In this document: positions 1-8,647 of the stretch, piece by piece
Layout: each line of letters starts with the position of its first letter
Numbering within the stretch: the stretch's first letter is position 1
Origin: Roseovarius salincola
GTDB taxonomy: Bacteria > Pseudomonadota > Alphaproteobacteria > Rhodobacterales > Rhodobacteraceae
Direction of reading: 5' to 3'
Assembly: GCF_026891095.1 (NCBI RefSeq)
Contig: NZ_JAPTNL010000001.1
Span: 310,001 to 374,000, forward strand
Length of the DNA stretch: 64,000 nt
Notes under the pieces: generated by a model
What the model was told of the DNA's origin: nothing
The model's database searches: none
Seen by the model: the letters and a program-made list of their open reading frames with translations, nothing else
Program-made: the position numbers and the translations under genes

Positions 1-570
1 GCGCCCCGTGGTGAGGTTGATCGCCGCGCCAAGATTGGCGGGACCGACCATTTCATAGCCGACAAAGGGCTTTTCTGAAAGAATCAGCTCGGTCGCGCGG
101 TCGATCGCGCGCTTGAGGAACGGGTGCCGGGGCGTTGCCGCGATGAAGGCGTTGAAAACCGCCGATGGCACATTGCCGCCCGTGTCGGGCGCGACGAATT
201 CGTCCTCGGGGCGCAAGCTACGAGTCAGGTCGCTGCGGCAGACCGTGTCGATATCGGCGTAGACACCACCATGTATCCAGAGAACGCAATAGCGCCAGAG
301 ATCGGCGCGAAAGGCGCCCGCTTCGATCTTCTGATAAGCCGCGAAAACATCGGGTTCGAAATTGTCCCGGATGAATGCGGCCTGCGCCTCGTCGTCAAAG
401 AAACGATATTCGAATCCGGGGTTGTGTTCGATCCAGCTTTGCACGGCCTCATACATGAGATCGGGCAGTTCGGGGGTCTTGAAGGTCTGGAAAATGACCG
501 GCGGGATGCAGCCGGATTCGCCGTGCTGCAAGGGTGCCCGTGCCGGAATTGTGTTTTCAATCAATGGCAT
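1..570 (-). CDS. DXD-motif glycosyltransferase (GT32/Gly_transf_sug-like), C-terminus outside window
   Basis: The open frame runs leftward off the window edge, so 190 N-terminal codons are visible. The translation reads PVIFQTFKTPELPD near residue 24, then a tryptophan-bearing segment FRADLWRYCVLWIHGGVYADIDT whose DID is the nucleotide-sugar/metal-binding DXD motif, and later TPRHPFLKRAID, all typical of the sugar-binding-region glycosyltransferases related to yeast OCH1. These transfer a sugar from a nucleotide donor to a surface glycan. The ATG at 570 has an AAAGG seven bases upstream; an in-frame ATG at 609 is possible but lacks a ribosome site. It is divergent from the sulfotransferase at 779, so the two may decorate one surface polymer. 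The acceptor is unknown. Confidence 0.8.
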   Translation of the reverse strand, partial: MPLIENTIPARAPLQHGESGCIPPVIFQTFKTPELPDLMYEAVQSWIEHNPGFEYRFFDDEAQAAFIRDNFEPDVFAAYQKIEAGAFRADLWRYCVLWIHGGVYADIDTVCRSDLTRSLRPEDEFVAPDTGGNVPSAVFNAFIAATPRHPFLKRAIDRATELILSEKPFVGYEMVGPANLGAAINLTTGR

Positions 571-778
571 CAAATGGCCTTTCGCTCTTCCGAGGACCGT
601 TTCTCGCATGTTCAGGTGTCGAATCCACCCGATGAAAAGCCCATTTTTGTGGCAACAAGATGTTCCGGTGTGTCAAACTCCTATAGTATTCACGGGTTCC
701 TTTAGAGCTTTTGTTGGGTCATCTTCCAACTGAAAACGATTTTGCAAAGCAGCACTTTGAAACGCGCGGTAAGACCTG

Positions 779-1579
779 ATGTCCATGATCATTAGTCACT
801 CAAAGGAGTTTTGTTTCGTTCACATCCCGAAATGTGGTGGTTCTTCCATCGACAACCAAGCCGGGCGATTTGACGAGGTCGGCGGTCGTTTCAGGTTCAG
901 GATCGGCGAGCACCCCGAACTGGGGCGCATTCAGTTCGGCCATCTGCCGTTGCGTATCTTGCGCGATTATTTCGCAAAGGATTTCAAAGCGCTTTGGGAT
1001 TACCGCAGCTTTGCGCTCTGTCGGAATCCCGCCGCAAGGTTCAGGTCGGCCCTTGCCGAGCGTTGCAGAACCTTTCTGGGCAAACCGATCGACGCGTTGA
1101 ATTCCGCAGAGCTGCGCGAGCAGATCGACAGGGTGATAGAACATATGAGCGAGGCGCAGGACTTTCCGGAGCCAGAGTTCTGCCATTTCACCCGTCAGGT
1201 CGACTTCATCAAGCTGGACGGGTCACAGGTTGTAGATTCGGTTTTCCCGGTCGAAGCGATGGCGCAGGCGGTCGCGCAGATGTCGGAGGTTCTGGAGACT
1301 ACGGAACTTCAGGCCAATCATGATCACGCGTCACTGGTCTTTCGCAATCCCGTCGTCGCATCAATGTTGCTTCCGGGTTGGCATTTCGCGAAACGCAGGC
1401 TTTCTCAGAGGCAGCGTGACTGGTTGCGAAGATACTTGGCCCGGATCGTTGCCAAACCCATTGCACGCCAAAACATAAAAGAACTTGAAAGCGATCACGT
1501 CGGGCAGTTTCTGAGGGATTTCTATCGCGAGGATTTCGCGCTGCACGAAGCGCTTTCAAGGAAATGGAAGACAGCCTGA
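779..1579 (+). CDS. Sulfotransferase family protein
   Basis: A 266-residue protein. Residues 14-23 (VHIPKCGGSS) form the 5'-phosphosulfate-binding loop of PAPS-dependent sulfotransferases, and FALCRNPAARFRSAL near residue 80 matches the 3'-phosphate-binding R-P-R-S segment, so it probably moves sulfate from PAPS to a carbohydrate. This is the Sulfotransfer_2-like branch found next to glycosyltransferases in marine bacteria. No membrane segment or signal peptide is seen, so a cytoplasmic or peripheral enzyme is expected. Its base composition (many AT-rich codons) is somewhat lower in GC than the housekeeping genes further right, which fits an accessory surface-glycan locus. The acceptor cannot be read from sequence. 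Confidence 0.8.
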   Translation: MSMIISHSKEFCFVHIPKCGGSSIDNQAGRFDEVGGRFRFRIGEHPELGRIQFGHLPLRILRDYFAKDFKALWDYRSFALCRNPAARFRSALAERCRTFLGKPIDALNSAELREQIDRVIEHMSEAQDFPEPEFCHFTRQVDFIKLDGSQVVDSVFPVEAMAQAVAQMSEVLETTELQANHDHASLVFRNPVVASMLLPGWHFAKRRLSQRQRDWLRRYLARIVAKPIARQNIKELESDHVGQFLRDFYREDFALHEALSRKWKTA

Positions 1580-1653
1580 ATTTTGCTCCGCCATCTTCAG
1601 CCGAAGGGCGCAGCGGCAAGCGTGGGGGTCATGAAATTCAAGGAGGGGGGAAG

Positions 1654-1730
1654 TGGCGGACCGAGGAGGATTCGAACCCCCGACCCCCTGATTCGTAGTC
1701 AGGTACTCTATCCAGCTGAGCTATCGGTCC
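1654..1730 (-). tRNA. tRNA-Arg (anticodon ACG)
   Basis: The reverse complement gives a 77-nt cloverleaf beginning GGACCGATAGCTCAGC and ending in CGGTCCGCCA, with CCA encoded. The anticodon arm is CTGA-CT-ACG-AA-TCAG and the T arm carries GGTTCGAATCC. ACG (read ICG) decodes CGU/CGC/CGA arginine codons. It is transcribed away from the kinase gene to its right. Confidence 0.97.
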
Positions 1731-1788
1731 GTGAGGGCGGGATTTAGACTTTGCTGTCGGGCAATGCAAGGGGTCAGAGCAGAAAAAC

Positions 1789-3183
1789 TCAGCCCATTTC
1801 GACGCCGCCGCGCGGGAGCGTGATACGAAAGGCGGTGCCGGTCGCGTCGCTGCGCTCAAGCGTCAACTCGCCGCCATGGCCGCGCACCAGTTCGGCGGCG
1901 ATATTGAGGCCGAGACCGCTGCCGCCCTTGGCCGCGCGGCCCTGGAAGGGCTGGAAAAGATACTCGCGCGCCTTGGCAGGCAGGCCGGGGCCGGTATCGG
2001 TAACTGTGATGATCCACTCGTCGTCTGTCTCGGTCGCGGCGACGTTGATCTCGCCGGGTTTGCCGGTGGTCACGATGGCCTGGCGCGCATTGCGCACAAG
2101 GTTGGAAATGACCCGGTGAAGCTGTTCGGCATCGGCGCGGATCACCAGGGCGGCGGGGATGTCCTCGGAGAAACTGACCTCGCCATCGCCCACCGAAAGG
2201 CGCTCGCTGTCGATCACGTCGCTGACGATATCGGCCAGCGGCACGCGGCTGAGGGTGGGGGCGGGTTCCTCGGCGCGGCCATAGGCGAGGGTCGCTTCGC
2301 ACAGATGCACGGCGCGGGTGATGGACTTGACCAGTTTAGGGGCCATCCGTTTGACTGTCGGATCCTCGCTCAGCTCAAGGCGATCAGTGAAAAGCTGCGC
2401 CGAGGTCAGGATATTGCGCAAGTCATGGCTGACCTTGGCGACGCCGCCGCCGAGTTGCGCCAGCCGATCCTTTTGCTTGAGCGCGCTGGTCAACTGGGTC
2501 TGCATCAGTTTCAGCGTCTCTTCGGCTTCGCGCAGTTCGGTCACGCCGGCCGAGGGCGAAATGACCCGGCGCGCATCCTCGGGCGCGGCGGCGTAGGATT
2601 GCATGTGCCCGACGACCCGCTTGATGGGTTTCACCAGAAGGCTGCGCACGGCAAGGAACAGCAACAGCGCCGTGACCCCCGAGATCACCGCCGACAGGAT
2701 CAGGATGCGCAGGCCGTAATCTATCATGGCGGCGCGCAGTTCCCGTGTGTCGAGCGTCACCTCGATCAGCAGACCGGCCATGCGCACGGGATCGCCGATG
2801 ACGCGGATCACCTGGGGTTCAGGGGTGGCGAGGCGGTTCATCGCATCGCGGATCAACTCAAGCGGGCCGGCATTACGCAGATCATAGGTGGCGGTGATCG
2901 GTGCGGGAATCGGCGAGGACAGCACGAGCTGGCGCGCATCGTTGCGCCGCAGCACCACGTTGAAGACGCCGGCATTCTCCAACAGCTCGTCCTGAAGTTC
3001 GGGGGCGATGTCCTCGTTCGCCAGCAGCGCCAGCGAGGCGATCTGCGAGCGTTCGAGGCGCGACATCAGGAAATCTTCGCGGAAACGCGCGATCGAGGGC
3101 ACGAAGATCAACACTTCGGCCAGCATGACGAACACGATCGTCAGGATCAGGAAGCGTCCCGAAAGAGATTTCAGAAACCGCAT
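1789..3183 (-). CDS. Two-transmembrane sensor histidine kinase
   Basis: 464 residues. A first membrane helix at about 10-30, a roughly 125-residue periplasmic sensor, and a second helix at about 157-182 are followed by a HAMP-like linker (VKPIKRVVGHM). The dimerisation/phosphoacceptor box is VSHDLRNILT with His253. The ATPase domain has an N-box (VISNLVRNARQA), a G1 box (DTGPGLP) and a G2 box (GSGLGLNIAAELV). It would autophosphorylate on His253 and pass the phosphate to a response regulator. No response-regulator gene lies beside it, so it is an orphan kinase here. The signal it senses is unknown. The stop lies 59 bp from the tRNA-Arg gene. Confidence 0.92.
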   Translation of the reverse strand: MRFLKSLSGRFLILTIVFVMLAEVLIFVPSIARFREDFLMSRLERSQIASLALLANEDIAPELQDELLENAGVFNVVLRRNDARQLVLSSPIPAPITATYDLRNAGPLELIRDAMNRLATPEPQVIRVIGDPVRMAGLLIEVTLDTRELRAAMIDYGLRILILSAVISGVTALLLFLAVRSLLVKPIKRVVGHMQSYAAAPEDARRVISPSAGVTELREAEETLKLMQTQLTSALKQKDRLAQLGGGVAKVSHDLRNILTSAQLFTDRLELSEDPTVKRMAPKLVKSITRAVHLCEATLAYGRAEEPAPTLSRVPLADIVSDVIDSERLSVGDGEVSFSEDIPAALVIRADAEQLHRVISNLVRNARQAIVTTGKPGEINVAATETDDEWIITVTDTGPGLPAKAREYLFQPFQGRAAKGGSGLGLNIAAELVRGHGGELTLERSDATGTAFRITLPRGGVEMG

Positions 3184-3201
3184 GCGTTATGTCCGCCCCT
3201 C

Positions 3202-4620
3202 TCAGGGTATCCAGCGTTGTACCAGCCCCACGATCTTTTTGACCTTAGGATTATCAAACAGCTTTGGCGAGAAATAGGCCCCTGCTGCGCGCTTGTTCAA
3301 TTCACCCAGCGTCGGGTAGGGCGCGACCATCTTCGCCACATGCTTCATCTTGAGCCGGTTGGCCATGGCAAAGGCCCAGAGGCCGATCAACTCGCCCGCC
3401 TGCGCCCCGACGATGGAGACGCCCACAGGGCGGCCCGAAACCACCATCACCTTGATCAGCCCTTGGGGTTTGCGCTCGGCGATGGCGCGGTCGTTCTGGG
3501 CATAAGGGAAGCGAACCAGTTCGAGTTTCTCGCCGTGGGCGCGTTTGGCCTCGTCCTCGGTCAGCCCGACCTGAGCGAGCTCGGGGGCGGTGTAGGTGAC
3601 CCATGGGATGTGGGTGGTCCCGGCCTTGGCGGGCAGGCCGAAGAGGGCCGAGCGTATGACGATCCCGGCATGATACCCCGCCACATGGGTGAATTGCAGC
3701 CCGCCCGCCACATCGCCGATGGCATAGACGCGGGCGTTGGTGGTCTTGAGCGCGGCGTCCACCTTGATCCCGGCCTTTGTCGTCTCGATCCCGGCAGCGG
3801 GAAGGTTCAGCCGCTCGACATTGGGTTTGCGCCCCGCCGCGATCAGAAGATGCGTGCCCTTCAACAGGCGACCGTCGCTGGTTTCGATCTCGATCGCGCC
3901 GGGTTTGCCGCGAATCTCGCTGGCGAGCGCGTCTTCGGCGATCTCGATCCCTTCGTCGCGCAACGCATCAAGCAGGACGGCAGCGGTTTCGGGATCGTCG
4001 CGCCCGAGGGCCTTGGCGCCCTCGATCACGGTGACCCCGGCGCCAAGGCGGCGCTGTGCCTGCGCCATCTCCATGCCGATGGGGCCGCCGCCGACGATCA
4101 ACAGGTGACCGGGTTGTTCGCGCTTTTCGAAAAGGGTTTCGTTTGTCTCGTAAGGCACTGAATCAAGGCCGGGAATCGGTGGCACCAGCGGCGAAGAGCC
4201 GGTCGCGATCACGACCCGGCGGGCGGTAATGAGGTGCGCGCCCGCCTGCACCTGACGGGGCGACACGAAGCTGCCATGCTCGCGGATGACCCGCACCCCA
4301 AGGGATTCGAACCGCTCCTGGCTGTCATGCGGTGCGATCTGAGCGATCACGTCCTGCACATGTTGCATGGTGGCTGGGTAGTCGACCTTGGGCGTTACAT
4401 CGCTGATTCCGAAGATGGCGGCGTTGGCCTGCGCGTGGGCGGCCTTGCCCGCCGCGATCAGCGCCTTGGAGGGGACGCAGCCGAAATTCAGGCAATCGCC
4501 CCCCATGCGGTTCCCTTCAAGCAGGATGACATCGGCCCCCATCTGCGCGGCACCGGCGGCCACCGACAGACCGCCAGAGCCCGCCCCGATGACCAGAAGG
4601 TCGGTTTTGAGTTCGCTCAT
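3202..4620 (-). CDS. FAD-dependent pyridine nucleotide-disulfide oxidoreductase (lipoamide dehydrogenase/MerA-like)
   Basis: 472 residues from the ATG at 4620; a longer frame exists but would overlap the upstream gene. An N-terminal FAD Rossmann motif (GAGSGG, residues 12-17) is followed by the redox disulfide C43-x4-C48 in GGDCLNFGCVPSKAL, a second nucleotide motif (GGGPIGMEMAQ) for NAD(P)H, and the ATS/GD FAD motif (YAIGDVAGG). The C-terminal dimer domain reads APYPTLGE where glutathione reductase and lipoamide dehydrogenase have HPT-E, so the usual catalytic His is missing. That is typical of the MerA-like branch of unknown substrate. It lacks the N-terminal HMA domain of true mercuric reductases. 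It follows the TVP38 gene almost directly, and this pairing suggests a shared role. Confidence 0.88.
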   Translation of the reverse strand: MSELKTDLLVIGAGSGGLSVAAGAAQMGADVILLEGNRMGGDCLNFGCVPSKALIAAGKAAHAQANAAIFGISDVTPKVDYPATMQHVQDVIAQIAPHDSQERFESLGVRVIREHGSFVSPRQVQAGAHLITARRVVIATGSSPLVPPIPGLDSVPYETNETLFEKREQPGHLLIVGGGPIGMEMAQAQRRLGAGVTVIEGAKALGRDDPETAAVLLDALRDEGIEIAEDALASEIRGKPGAIEIETSDGRLLKGTHLLIAAGRKPNVERLNLPAAGIETTKAGIKVDAALKTTNARVYAIGDVAGGLQFTHVAGYHAGIVIRSALFGLPAKAGTTHIPWVTYTAPELAQVGLTEDEAKRAHGEKLELVRFPYAQNDRAIAERKPQGLIKVMVVSGRPVGVSIVGAQAGELIGLWAFAMANRLKMKHVAKMVAPYPTLGELNKRAAGAYFSPKLFDNPKVKKIVGLVQRWIP

Positions 4621-4622
4621 GA

Positions 4623-5354
4623 TCAGATGTCCTTGCGGCCGCGAAGGGCTTTGATGAGGATGGGAAGCGCGGCGAGCGCGCATAGGCCGAGGATCGGTCC
4701 GATCACCTGCGGCTCCCAGAGGAGCGACAGATCAGGTCGTTCACCACGGTCGAAGACTTCGCCGATACCAACGCCGATCCAGGTGAACACCAGCGCGCCG
4801 GGGATGATCCCGAGCACGGTGGTCAGGGCAAAGTTGACGAAACGGACCCCGACCAGCGCAGGCAGAAGATTGGCCACGAAGAACGGTACGGCGGGCACGA
4901 GCCGCATTAGAAAAAGCACCGATAATTCATTGTTGTGCAGCCCTTTCTTGATGTTTTTCAACGTGCCCTCGGATGTCTCGATCCGCGCGCTCAGGACCCG
5001 CCCAAGGCCGAGGCGCGCGGCCCAGAAGATGGCGATCGCCCCGATCGAGGCCGCCAGCACGTTGAGCGCGGTGCCAAGCCAAAGACCGAAGAGGAAGCCG
5101 CCGGTCACCGATGCCACCGCCGCGCCGGGCAGCGAGAAGGCGACGATCAGGATATAGCCGCCAAGGAACAGGGCCACGAGCCCGGCGAAGTTGGCATCAC
5201 GAAAGGCGAGCAGCGCCTCGCGGTTGGTTTGCAGCGTGTCGAAGGTCAGGCGGTCGCCGAGCAGGAAGGAGCCGGCCAGGGCGACAAGCAGGATCGCGGC
5301 AAGTGGCGCATGACGCCAGAGGCCGGACTTGAGGGGACGGGTGATATCCTTCAT
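4623..5354 (-). CDS. TVP38/TMEM64 family (DedA-like VTT domain) membrane protein
   Basis: 243 residues when started at the ATG at 5354; the upstream 45 codons of open frame have no ribosome site and low-complexity content. Several hydrophobic helices flank the conserved core FLGGYILIVAFSLPGAAVASVTGG and a second re-entrant-type segment near LRLVPAVPFFVANLLPALVG, the signature of VTT (SNARE-associated/DedA) proteins. Family members include flippases or scramblases for phospholipid carriers, but the substrate of this branch is not established. The stop codon sits 2 bp before the start of the flavoprotein gene, implying one transcript. It is divergent from rpmH. Confidence 0.85.
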   Translation of the reverse strand: MKDITRPLKSGLWRHAPLAAILLVALAGSFLLGDRLTFDTLQTNREALLAFRDANFAGLVALFLGGYILIVAFSLPGAAVASVTGGFLFGLWLGTALNVLAASIGAIAIFWAARLGLGRVLSARIETSEGTLKNIKKGLHNNELSVLFLMRLVPAVPFFVANLLPALVGVRFVNFALTTVLGIIPGALVFTWIGVGIGEVFDRGERPDLSLLWEPQVIGPILGLCALAALPILIKALRGRKDI

Positions 5355-5527
5355 GGCGACATGGGCTCCTGATCGTGTCAGAACCGAACATGCGCAGGTT
5401 GGAGAGCTTTGGCTATAGGGCTCACGCGGGGGTGATGCGGGGTGATGGGATCGGGCCAGTTTTATGGGGTTTGTGACAGGTTTAAGCACCGGGGGAAGGT
5501 TTTTGTTGCAAAAGGCGCGGGGCGGGT

Positions 5528-5556
5528 TTGACTTGCGCTGAAGGGGCCACTATAGA
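5528..5556 (+). promoter_or_regulatory. Sigma-70-type promoter for rpmH-rnpA-yidD
   Basis: TTGACT at 5528-5533, a 17-base spacer, and TATAGA at 5551-5556 make a near-consensus housekeeping promoter. It lies about 75 bases upstream of the rpmH start and points at it. Such a good -35/-10 match is unusual in this GC-rich window. Confidence 0.8.
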
Positions 5557-5632
5557 CCGGGCCTCGAACATATTCAGGGCATGACCGCGATTCTGATGGC
5601 GGTGCCGCCCCGCAAAGACCGGAGACGGAGCG

Positions 5633-5767
5633 ATGAAACGCACCTACCAACCCTCGAACCTGGTTCGCAAGCGCCGCCACGGGTTCCGCGCACGCATGGC
5701 CACCAAGGCCGGCCGCAAGATCCTGAACGCGCGTCGTGCGCGCGGCCGCAAGTCGCTGAGCGCCTGA
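5633..5767 (+). CDS. rpmH: 50S ribosomal protein L34
   Basis: 44 residues, exactly the usual L34 length: starts [18 protein letters not shown] and ends [10 protein letters not shown]. It is a very basic peptide that packs into 23S rRNA of the large subunit. GGAGACGGAG just upstream of the ATG is the ribosome site. It heads the conserved rpmH-rnpA-yidD order. Confidence 0.98.
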
Positions 5768-5798
5768 GCTTCGGCGCAGCAGAAACAGGACTACGGAC

Positions 5799-6200
5799 AT
5801 GATGCCGCCGGAGGCCCCCAGCAGCAATGCGGGGACAAAGCCCCCGGCGGTTTCCGTTTGTCTTCAGACACTTAAGGACCGCCCGGATTTCCTGCGCGCG
5901 GCGCAAGCCTTGCGACAGGCGACCGCGTCGATGGTGGTGCAGGGGCGCGAGCGGCGCGACGGTGACCCGGCGATCCGGGTCGGTTTCACCTGTTCCAAGA
6001 AGGTCGGCAATGCCGTGGCGCGCAACCGGGCCAAGCGGCGGCTGCGCGAGGCGGCGCGCGCGGTCCTGCCGGAACTGGGCAGGCCGGGCTGGGATTACGT
6101 GCTGATCGGGCGCGCCAGCACCACTGCCGCGCGCCCCTTCGAGGCGCTGAAATCCGACCTGCGAAAGGCGCTAAGTTCAATCCACGGAACAAGAAAATGA
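5799..6200 (+). CDS. rnpA: Ribonuclease P protein component
   Basis: 133 residues. The signature [24 protein letters not shown] contains the RNR motif that binds the RNase P RNA. The protein assists the catalytic RNA in removing 5' leaders from pre-tRNAs. It lies 31 bp after rpmH and overlaps the yidD start by 4 bp (ATGA), so the three are co-transcribed. Two tandem ATG codons occur at 5799 and 5802. The N-terminal 25 residues ([16 protein letters not shown]) are a non-conserved extension, as is common in Rhodobacteraceae, and the conserved fold starts near the [10 protein letters not shown] segment. Confidence 0.96.
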   Translation: MMPPEAPSSNAGTKPPAVSVCLQTLKDRPDFLRAAQALRQATASMVVQGRERRDGDPAIRVGFTCSKKVGNAVARNRAKRRLREAARAVLPELGRPGWDYVLIGRASTTAARPFEALKSDLRKALSSIHGTRK

Positions 6201-6466
6201 GCCCGCTGGCGCATGTTCTCTCATGGCCCGTCAAGGCCTATCGGCTGATCCTGTCGCCCTGGGTCGGGCATGGCTGCCGGTTCCAGCCCACCTGCAGCCA
6301 ATATGCGCTGGACGCGCTGGAGCATCACGGCGCGATCAAGGGCGGGTGGCTGGCTATGAAGCGCATCCTGCGATGCAACCCCTGGGGCGGGTGCGGCTAT
6401 GATCCGGTGCCGGGGAGCGAGGGCGACGGGGGCGGGTCGTGCGAAGACCACGCGAATCACCGCTAA
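6197..6466 (+). CDS. yidD: Membrane protein insertion efficiency factor YidD
   Basis: 89 residues. The family core is complete: an amphipathic N-terminus ([18 protein letters not shown]), then [19 protein letters not shown], then [17 protein letters not shown] with its conserved cysteines. YidD helps YidC insert membrane proteins at the inner face of the cytoplasmic membrane. It is translationally coupled to rnpA. The usual downstream partner yidC is absent here: the next gene is trmJ after a 225-bp gap containing tandem repeats. The tail after YDPVP is Gly/Asp-rich and poorly conserved. Confidence 0.95.
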   Translation: MSPLAHVLSWPVKAYRLILSPWVGHGCRFQPTCSQYALDALEHHGAIKGGWLAMKRILRCNPWGGCGYDPVPGSEGDGGGSCEDHANHR

Positions 6467-6491
6467 GCCACTGATTAACAGCCAAAACCGC

Positions 6492-6546
6492 CATCGGTAT
6501 CGCATCGGCACCGCGTCGGTATCGCGTCGGTATTCTGTCGGCGAAC
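6492..6546. repeat. Five-unit 11-bp tandem repeat
   Basis: Units at 6492, 6503, 6514, 6525 and 6536 follow the consensus CGTCGGTATCG with 1-3 changes each (CATCGGTATCG, CATCGGCACCG, CGTCGGTATCG, CGTCGGTATTC, TGTCGGCGAAC). It lies in the non-coding gap between yidD and trmJ. No protein frame uses it. Confidence 0.8.
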
Positions 6547-6691
6547 CCGGCGGGTTAACGGGGCGCACGATGCGTTGCGTACATTTCACCCACTCGTTTT
6601 GTACTGAACCGCCAGAGAAGCGCGCGTGCAAATCCGGTGTCGCCGCCGCCCGAAACTGGTTAAGAGGCGACAGCGACCCAAGGAGACACAG

Positions 6692-7438
6692 ATGCCAAGC
6701 GACACAGCTCAGCCCGATTTCGTGCTGGTGCGCCCGCAGATGGGCGAGAATATCGGCGCGGCGGCGCGTGCGATGTGGAATTTCGGGCTGGACCGGATGC
6801 GGCTGGTGGCGCCGCGCGACGGCTGGCCCAATTCGAGCGCGGTGGCGATGGCCAGCGGCGCGGGGCGCGTTCTGGACGAGGCGAGGTTGATGGGGGACGT
6901 GGCCGAGGCGGTGGCGGATTGCCATTACGTGATGGCCACCACGGCGCGGGCGCGCGGTCTGACGAAACCGGTGCTGAGCCCCGAGCGCGCCATGCAGGTG
7001 GCCGCCGAGCGGATCGCGGCGGGCGAAAAGGTGGCCGTGCTGTTTGGCCCTGAACGCGCGGGGCTGGAAAACGAGGACGTGGCCAAGGCCAATGCGATCA
7101 TCAACGTGCCGGTGAATCCGGCGTTTCCAAGCCTGAACCTTGCGCAATGCGTTCTGCTGACCGGCTATGAATGGCGCCGCGCGCAGGGCGGGATAGAACC
7201 CGAGCGGGTGGACATGGCCCGCGCCGACTGGGCCGAGCAGGTCGAGGTCGAGAAGCTGGCCGAGCATTACGAGACACGCCTTGAAGCGGCCGGGTTCTTT
7301 TTCCCCGAGCACAAGGCACAGGGCATGCGCACCAATCTGCGCAACATGTGGAGCCGGATGCCGCTGACGCGGGCCGATGTGCAGATGCTGCACGGGGTGC
7401 TGCGGCAGATGGTCCGCTGGAAGGAACGGGGCGACTGA
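6692..7438 (+). CDS. trmJ: tRNA/rRNA 2'-O-methyltransferase, TrmJ-like (SPOUT family)
   Basis: 248 residues from the ATG at 6692, which has AAGGAGA at 6680-6686; the longer frame upstream is rejected. N-terminal FVLVRPQMGENIGAAARAMWNFG and the knot region VLFGPERAGLENED followed by NVPVNPAFPSLNLAQCV are the three SpoU/TrmJ motifs that bind S-adenosylmethionine. TrmJ methylates the 2'-OH of position 32 in the anticodon loop of several tRNAs. The C-terminal helical tail (MWSRMPLTRADVQMLHGVLRQM) is typical of the TrmJ rather than the TrmH branch. It stands alone between yidD and ctaA. Confidence 0.88.
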   Translation: MPSDTAQPDFVLVRPQMGENIGAAARAMWNFGLDRMRLVAPRDGWPNSSAVAMASGAGRVLDEARLMGDVAEAVADCHYVMATTARARGLTKPVLSPERAMQVAAERIAAGEKVAVLFGPERAGLENEDVAKANAIINVPVNPAFPSLNLAQCVLLTGYEWRRAQGGIEPERVDMARADWAEQVEVEKLAEHYETRLEAAGFFFPEHKAQGMRTNLRNMWSRMPLTRADVQMLHGVLRQMVRWKERGD

Positions 7439-7503
7439 GGCCGCTTGAAGGGGGGTGCGGGGCGCACTAACCTTTGGTCCGGTCAGCAGGCAGGGGAAAC
7501 GAG

Positions 7504-8643
7504 ATGAGTGGCAAGCGCAGCATTTTCGAGGATGTGGGCGAGGGCGAGGCCGGGAAGGTGGCACCGAAAGGCGGCATGATCGACGCGCGCCCGCGCGGGT
7601 CGCGGCGCGCGGTCCGCGCCTGGCTGATGATGCTGTTCGCGCTGGTGGTGGTGATGATCGCCGTAGGTGGCCTGACGCGGCTGACCGATAGCGGGCTGAG
7701 CATCACCGAGTGGAAACCGGTGACCGGCGCGTTGCCCCCGATGAGCGAGGCCGTCTGGGAGGAGGAGCTGGAGAAATACCGCCAGATCCCCGAATACCAG
7801 TTGCAGAACAAGGGCATGAGCATGTCCGAGTTCAAGCGCATCTATTGGTGGGAATGGGGCCATCGCCAGCTGGGCCGCGTGATCGGGCTGGTCTGGGCTG
7901 TCGGTTTCTTCGGTTTCCTTGTGACTCTCAAGATTCCCAAAGGCTGGACCGGGCGCCTGTTCGGGCTGGGTGTACTGGGCGGCGCGCAGGGGGCGATTGG
8001 CTGGTGGATGGTGCGTTCGGGTCTTGAGGGCGAGATGCTGGACGTGGCGAGCTATCGTCTGGCCACGCATCTTGGCCTTGCTTTCGTGATCCTCGGGTTC
8101 ATCGCCTGGTATGTGATGTTGCTGGGGCGCGAGGAGCGCGATCTGATGCAGGCGCGTCGCGCGGGTGAGCGCAAACTGTTCGGGCTGGCGACGGGCTGGC
8201 TGCATTTCGCCTTTCTGCAGATCCTGATCGGCGCGCTGGTCGCCGGGATCGACGCGGGGCGCAGTTTCACAGATTGGCCGCTGATGGCGGGTGGGCTGTT
8301 GCCGCCAGACCCATGGACTGGCGATCTGGGCTGGCGCAACCTGTTTGAAAACGCGGGGCTTGTGCAGTTCATTCACCGGATGGTGGGTTATGCGCTGCTG
8401 GCCTTTGGCGTGATGGTCTGGATCAAGGGGCGGCGCAGTGCCAACCGGGCGACCGGCGCGGCCTTCAGCGCGGCGATGATCGCGCTTCTGGCGCAGGTGG
8501 TGCTGGGGATTGCCACGGTGCTTTATATCGCGGCCTGGCAGGTCGCGATTGTCCATCAGTTCGTCGCGGTGATCCTGTGGGTGCTGATCCTGCGGGCGCG
8601 GTTCCTGAGCGCCTATCCGCTGGCGCAATCGGTGCGGGGCTGA
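7504..8643 (+). CDS. ctaA: Heme A synthase (COX15/CtaA)
   Basis: 379 residues from the ATG at 7504 (GGGGAAACGAG upstream). Eight hydrophobic helices are seen, with the alphaproteobacterial type-2 signatures VMIAVGGLTRLTDSGLSITEW and YWWEWGHRQLGR, plus paired His residues later (ATHLGLAF, FIHRMVGYALL, IVHQFVAV) that would ligate heme. The enzyme oxidises the C8 methyl of heme O to the formyl group of heme A for aa3-type cytochrome oxidase in the cytoplasmic membrane. Its presence implies the organism makes an aa3 oxidase. It is followed 4 bp later by the M32 peptidase gene. Confidence 0.95.
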   Translation: MSGKRSIFEDVGEGEAGKVAPKGGMIDARPRGSRRAVRAWLMMLFALVVVMIAVGGLTRLTDSGLSITEWKPVTGALPPMSEAVWEEELEKYRQIPEYQLQNKGMSMSEFKRIYWWEWGHRQLGRVIGLVWAVGFFGFLVTLKIPKGWTGRLFGLGVLGGAQGAIGWWMVRSGLEGEMLDVASYRLATHLGLAFVILGFIAWYVMLLGREERDLMQARRAGERKLFGLATGWLHFAFLQILIGALVAGIDAGRSFTDWPLMAGGLLPPDPWTGDLGWRNLFENAGLVQFIHRMVGYALLAFGVMVWIKGRRSANRATGAAFSAAMIALLAQVVLGIATVLYIAAWQVAIVHQFVAVILWVLILRARFLSAYPLAQSVRG

Positions 8644-8647
8644 AACC

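Noticed and set aside
1876..4161. A 761-codon open frame antisense to the kinase and flavoprotein genes
   Set aside because: It is a high-GC shadow: His/Gly/Asp/Arg-rich with no domain, while the opposite strand encodes full kinase and oxidoreductase motifs.
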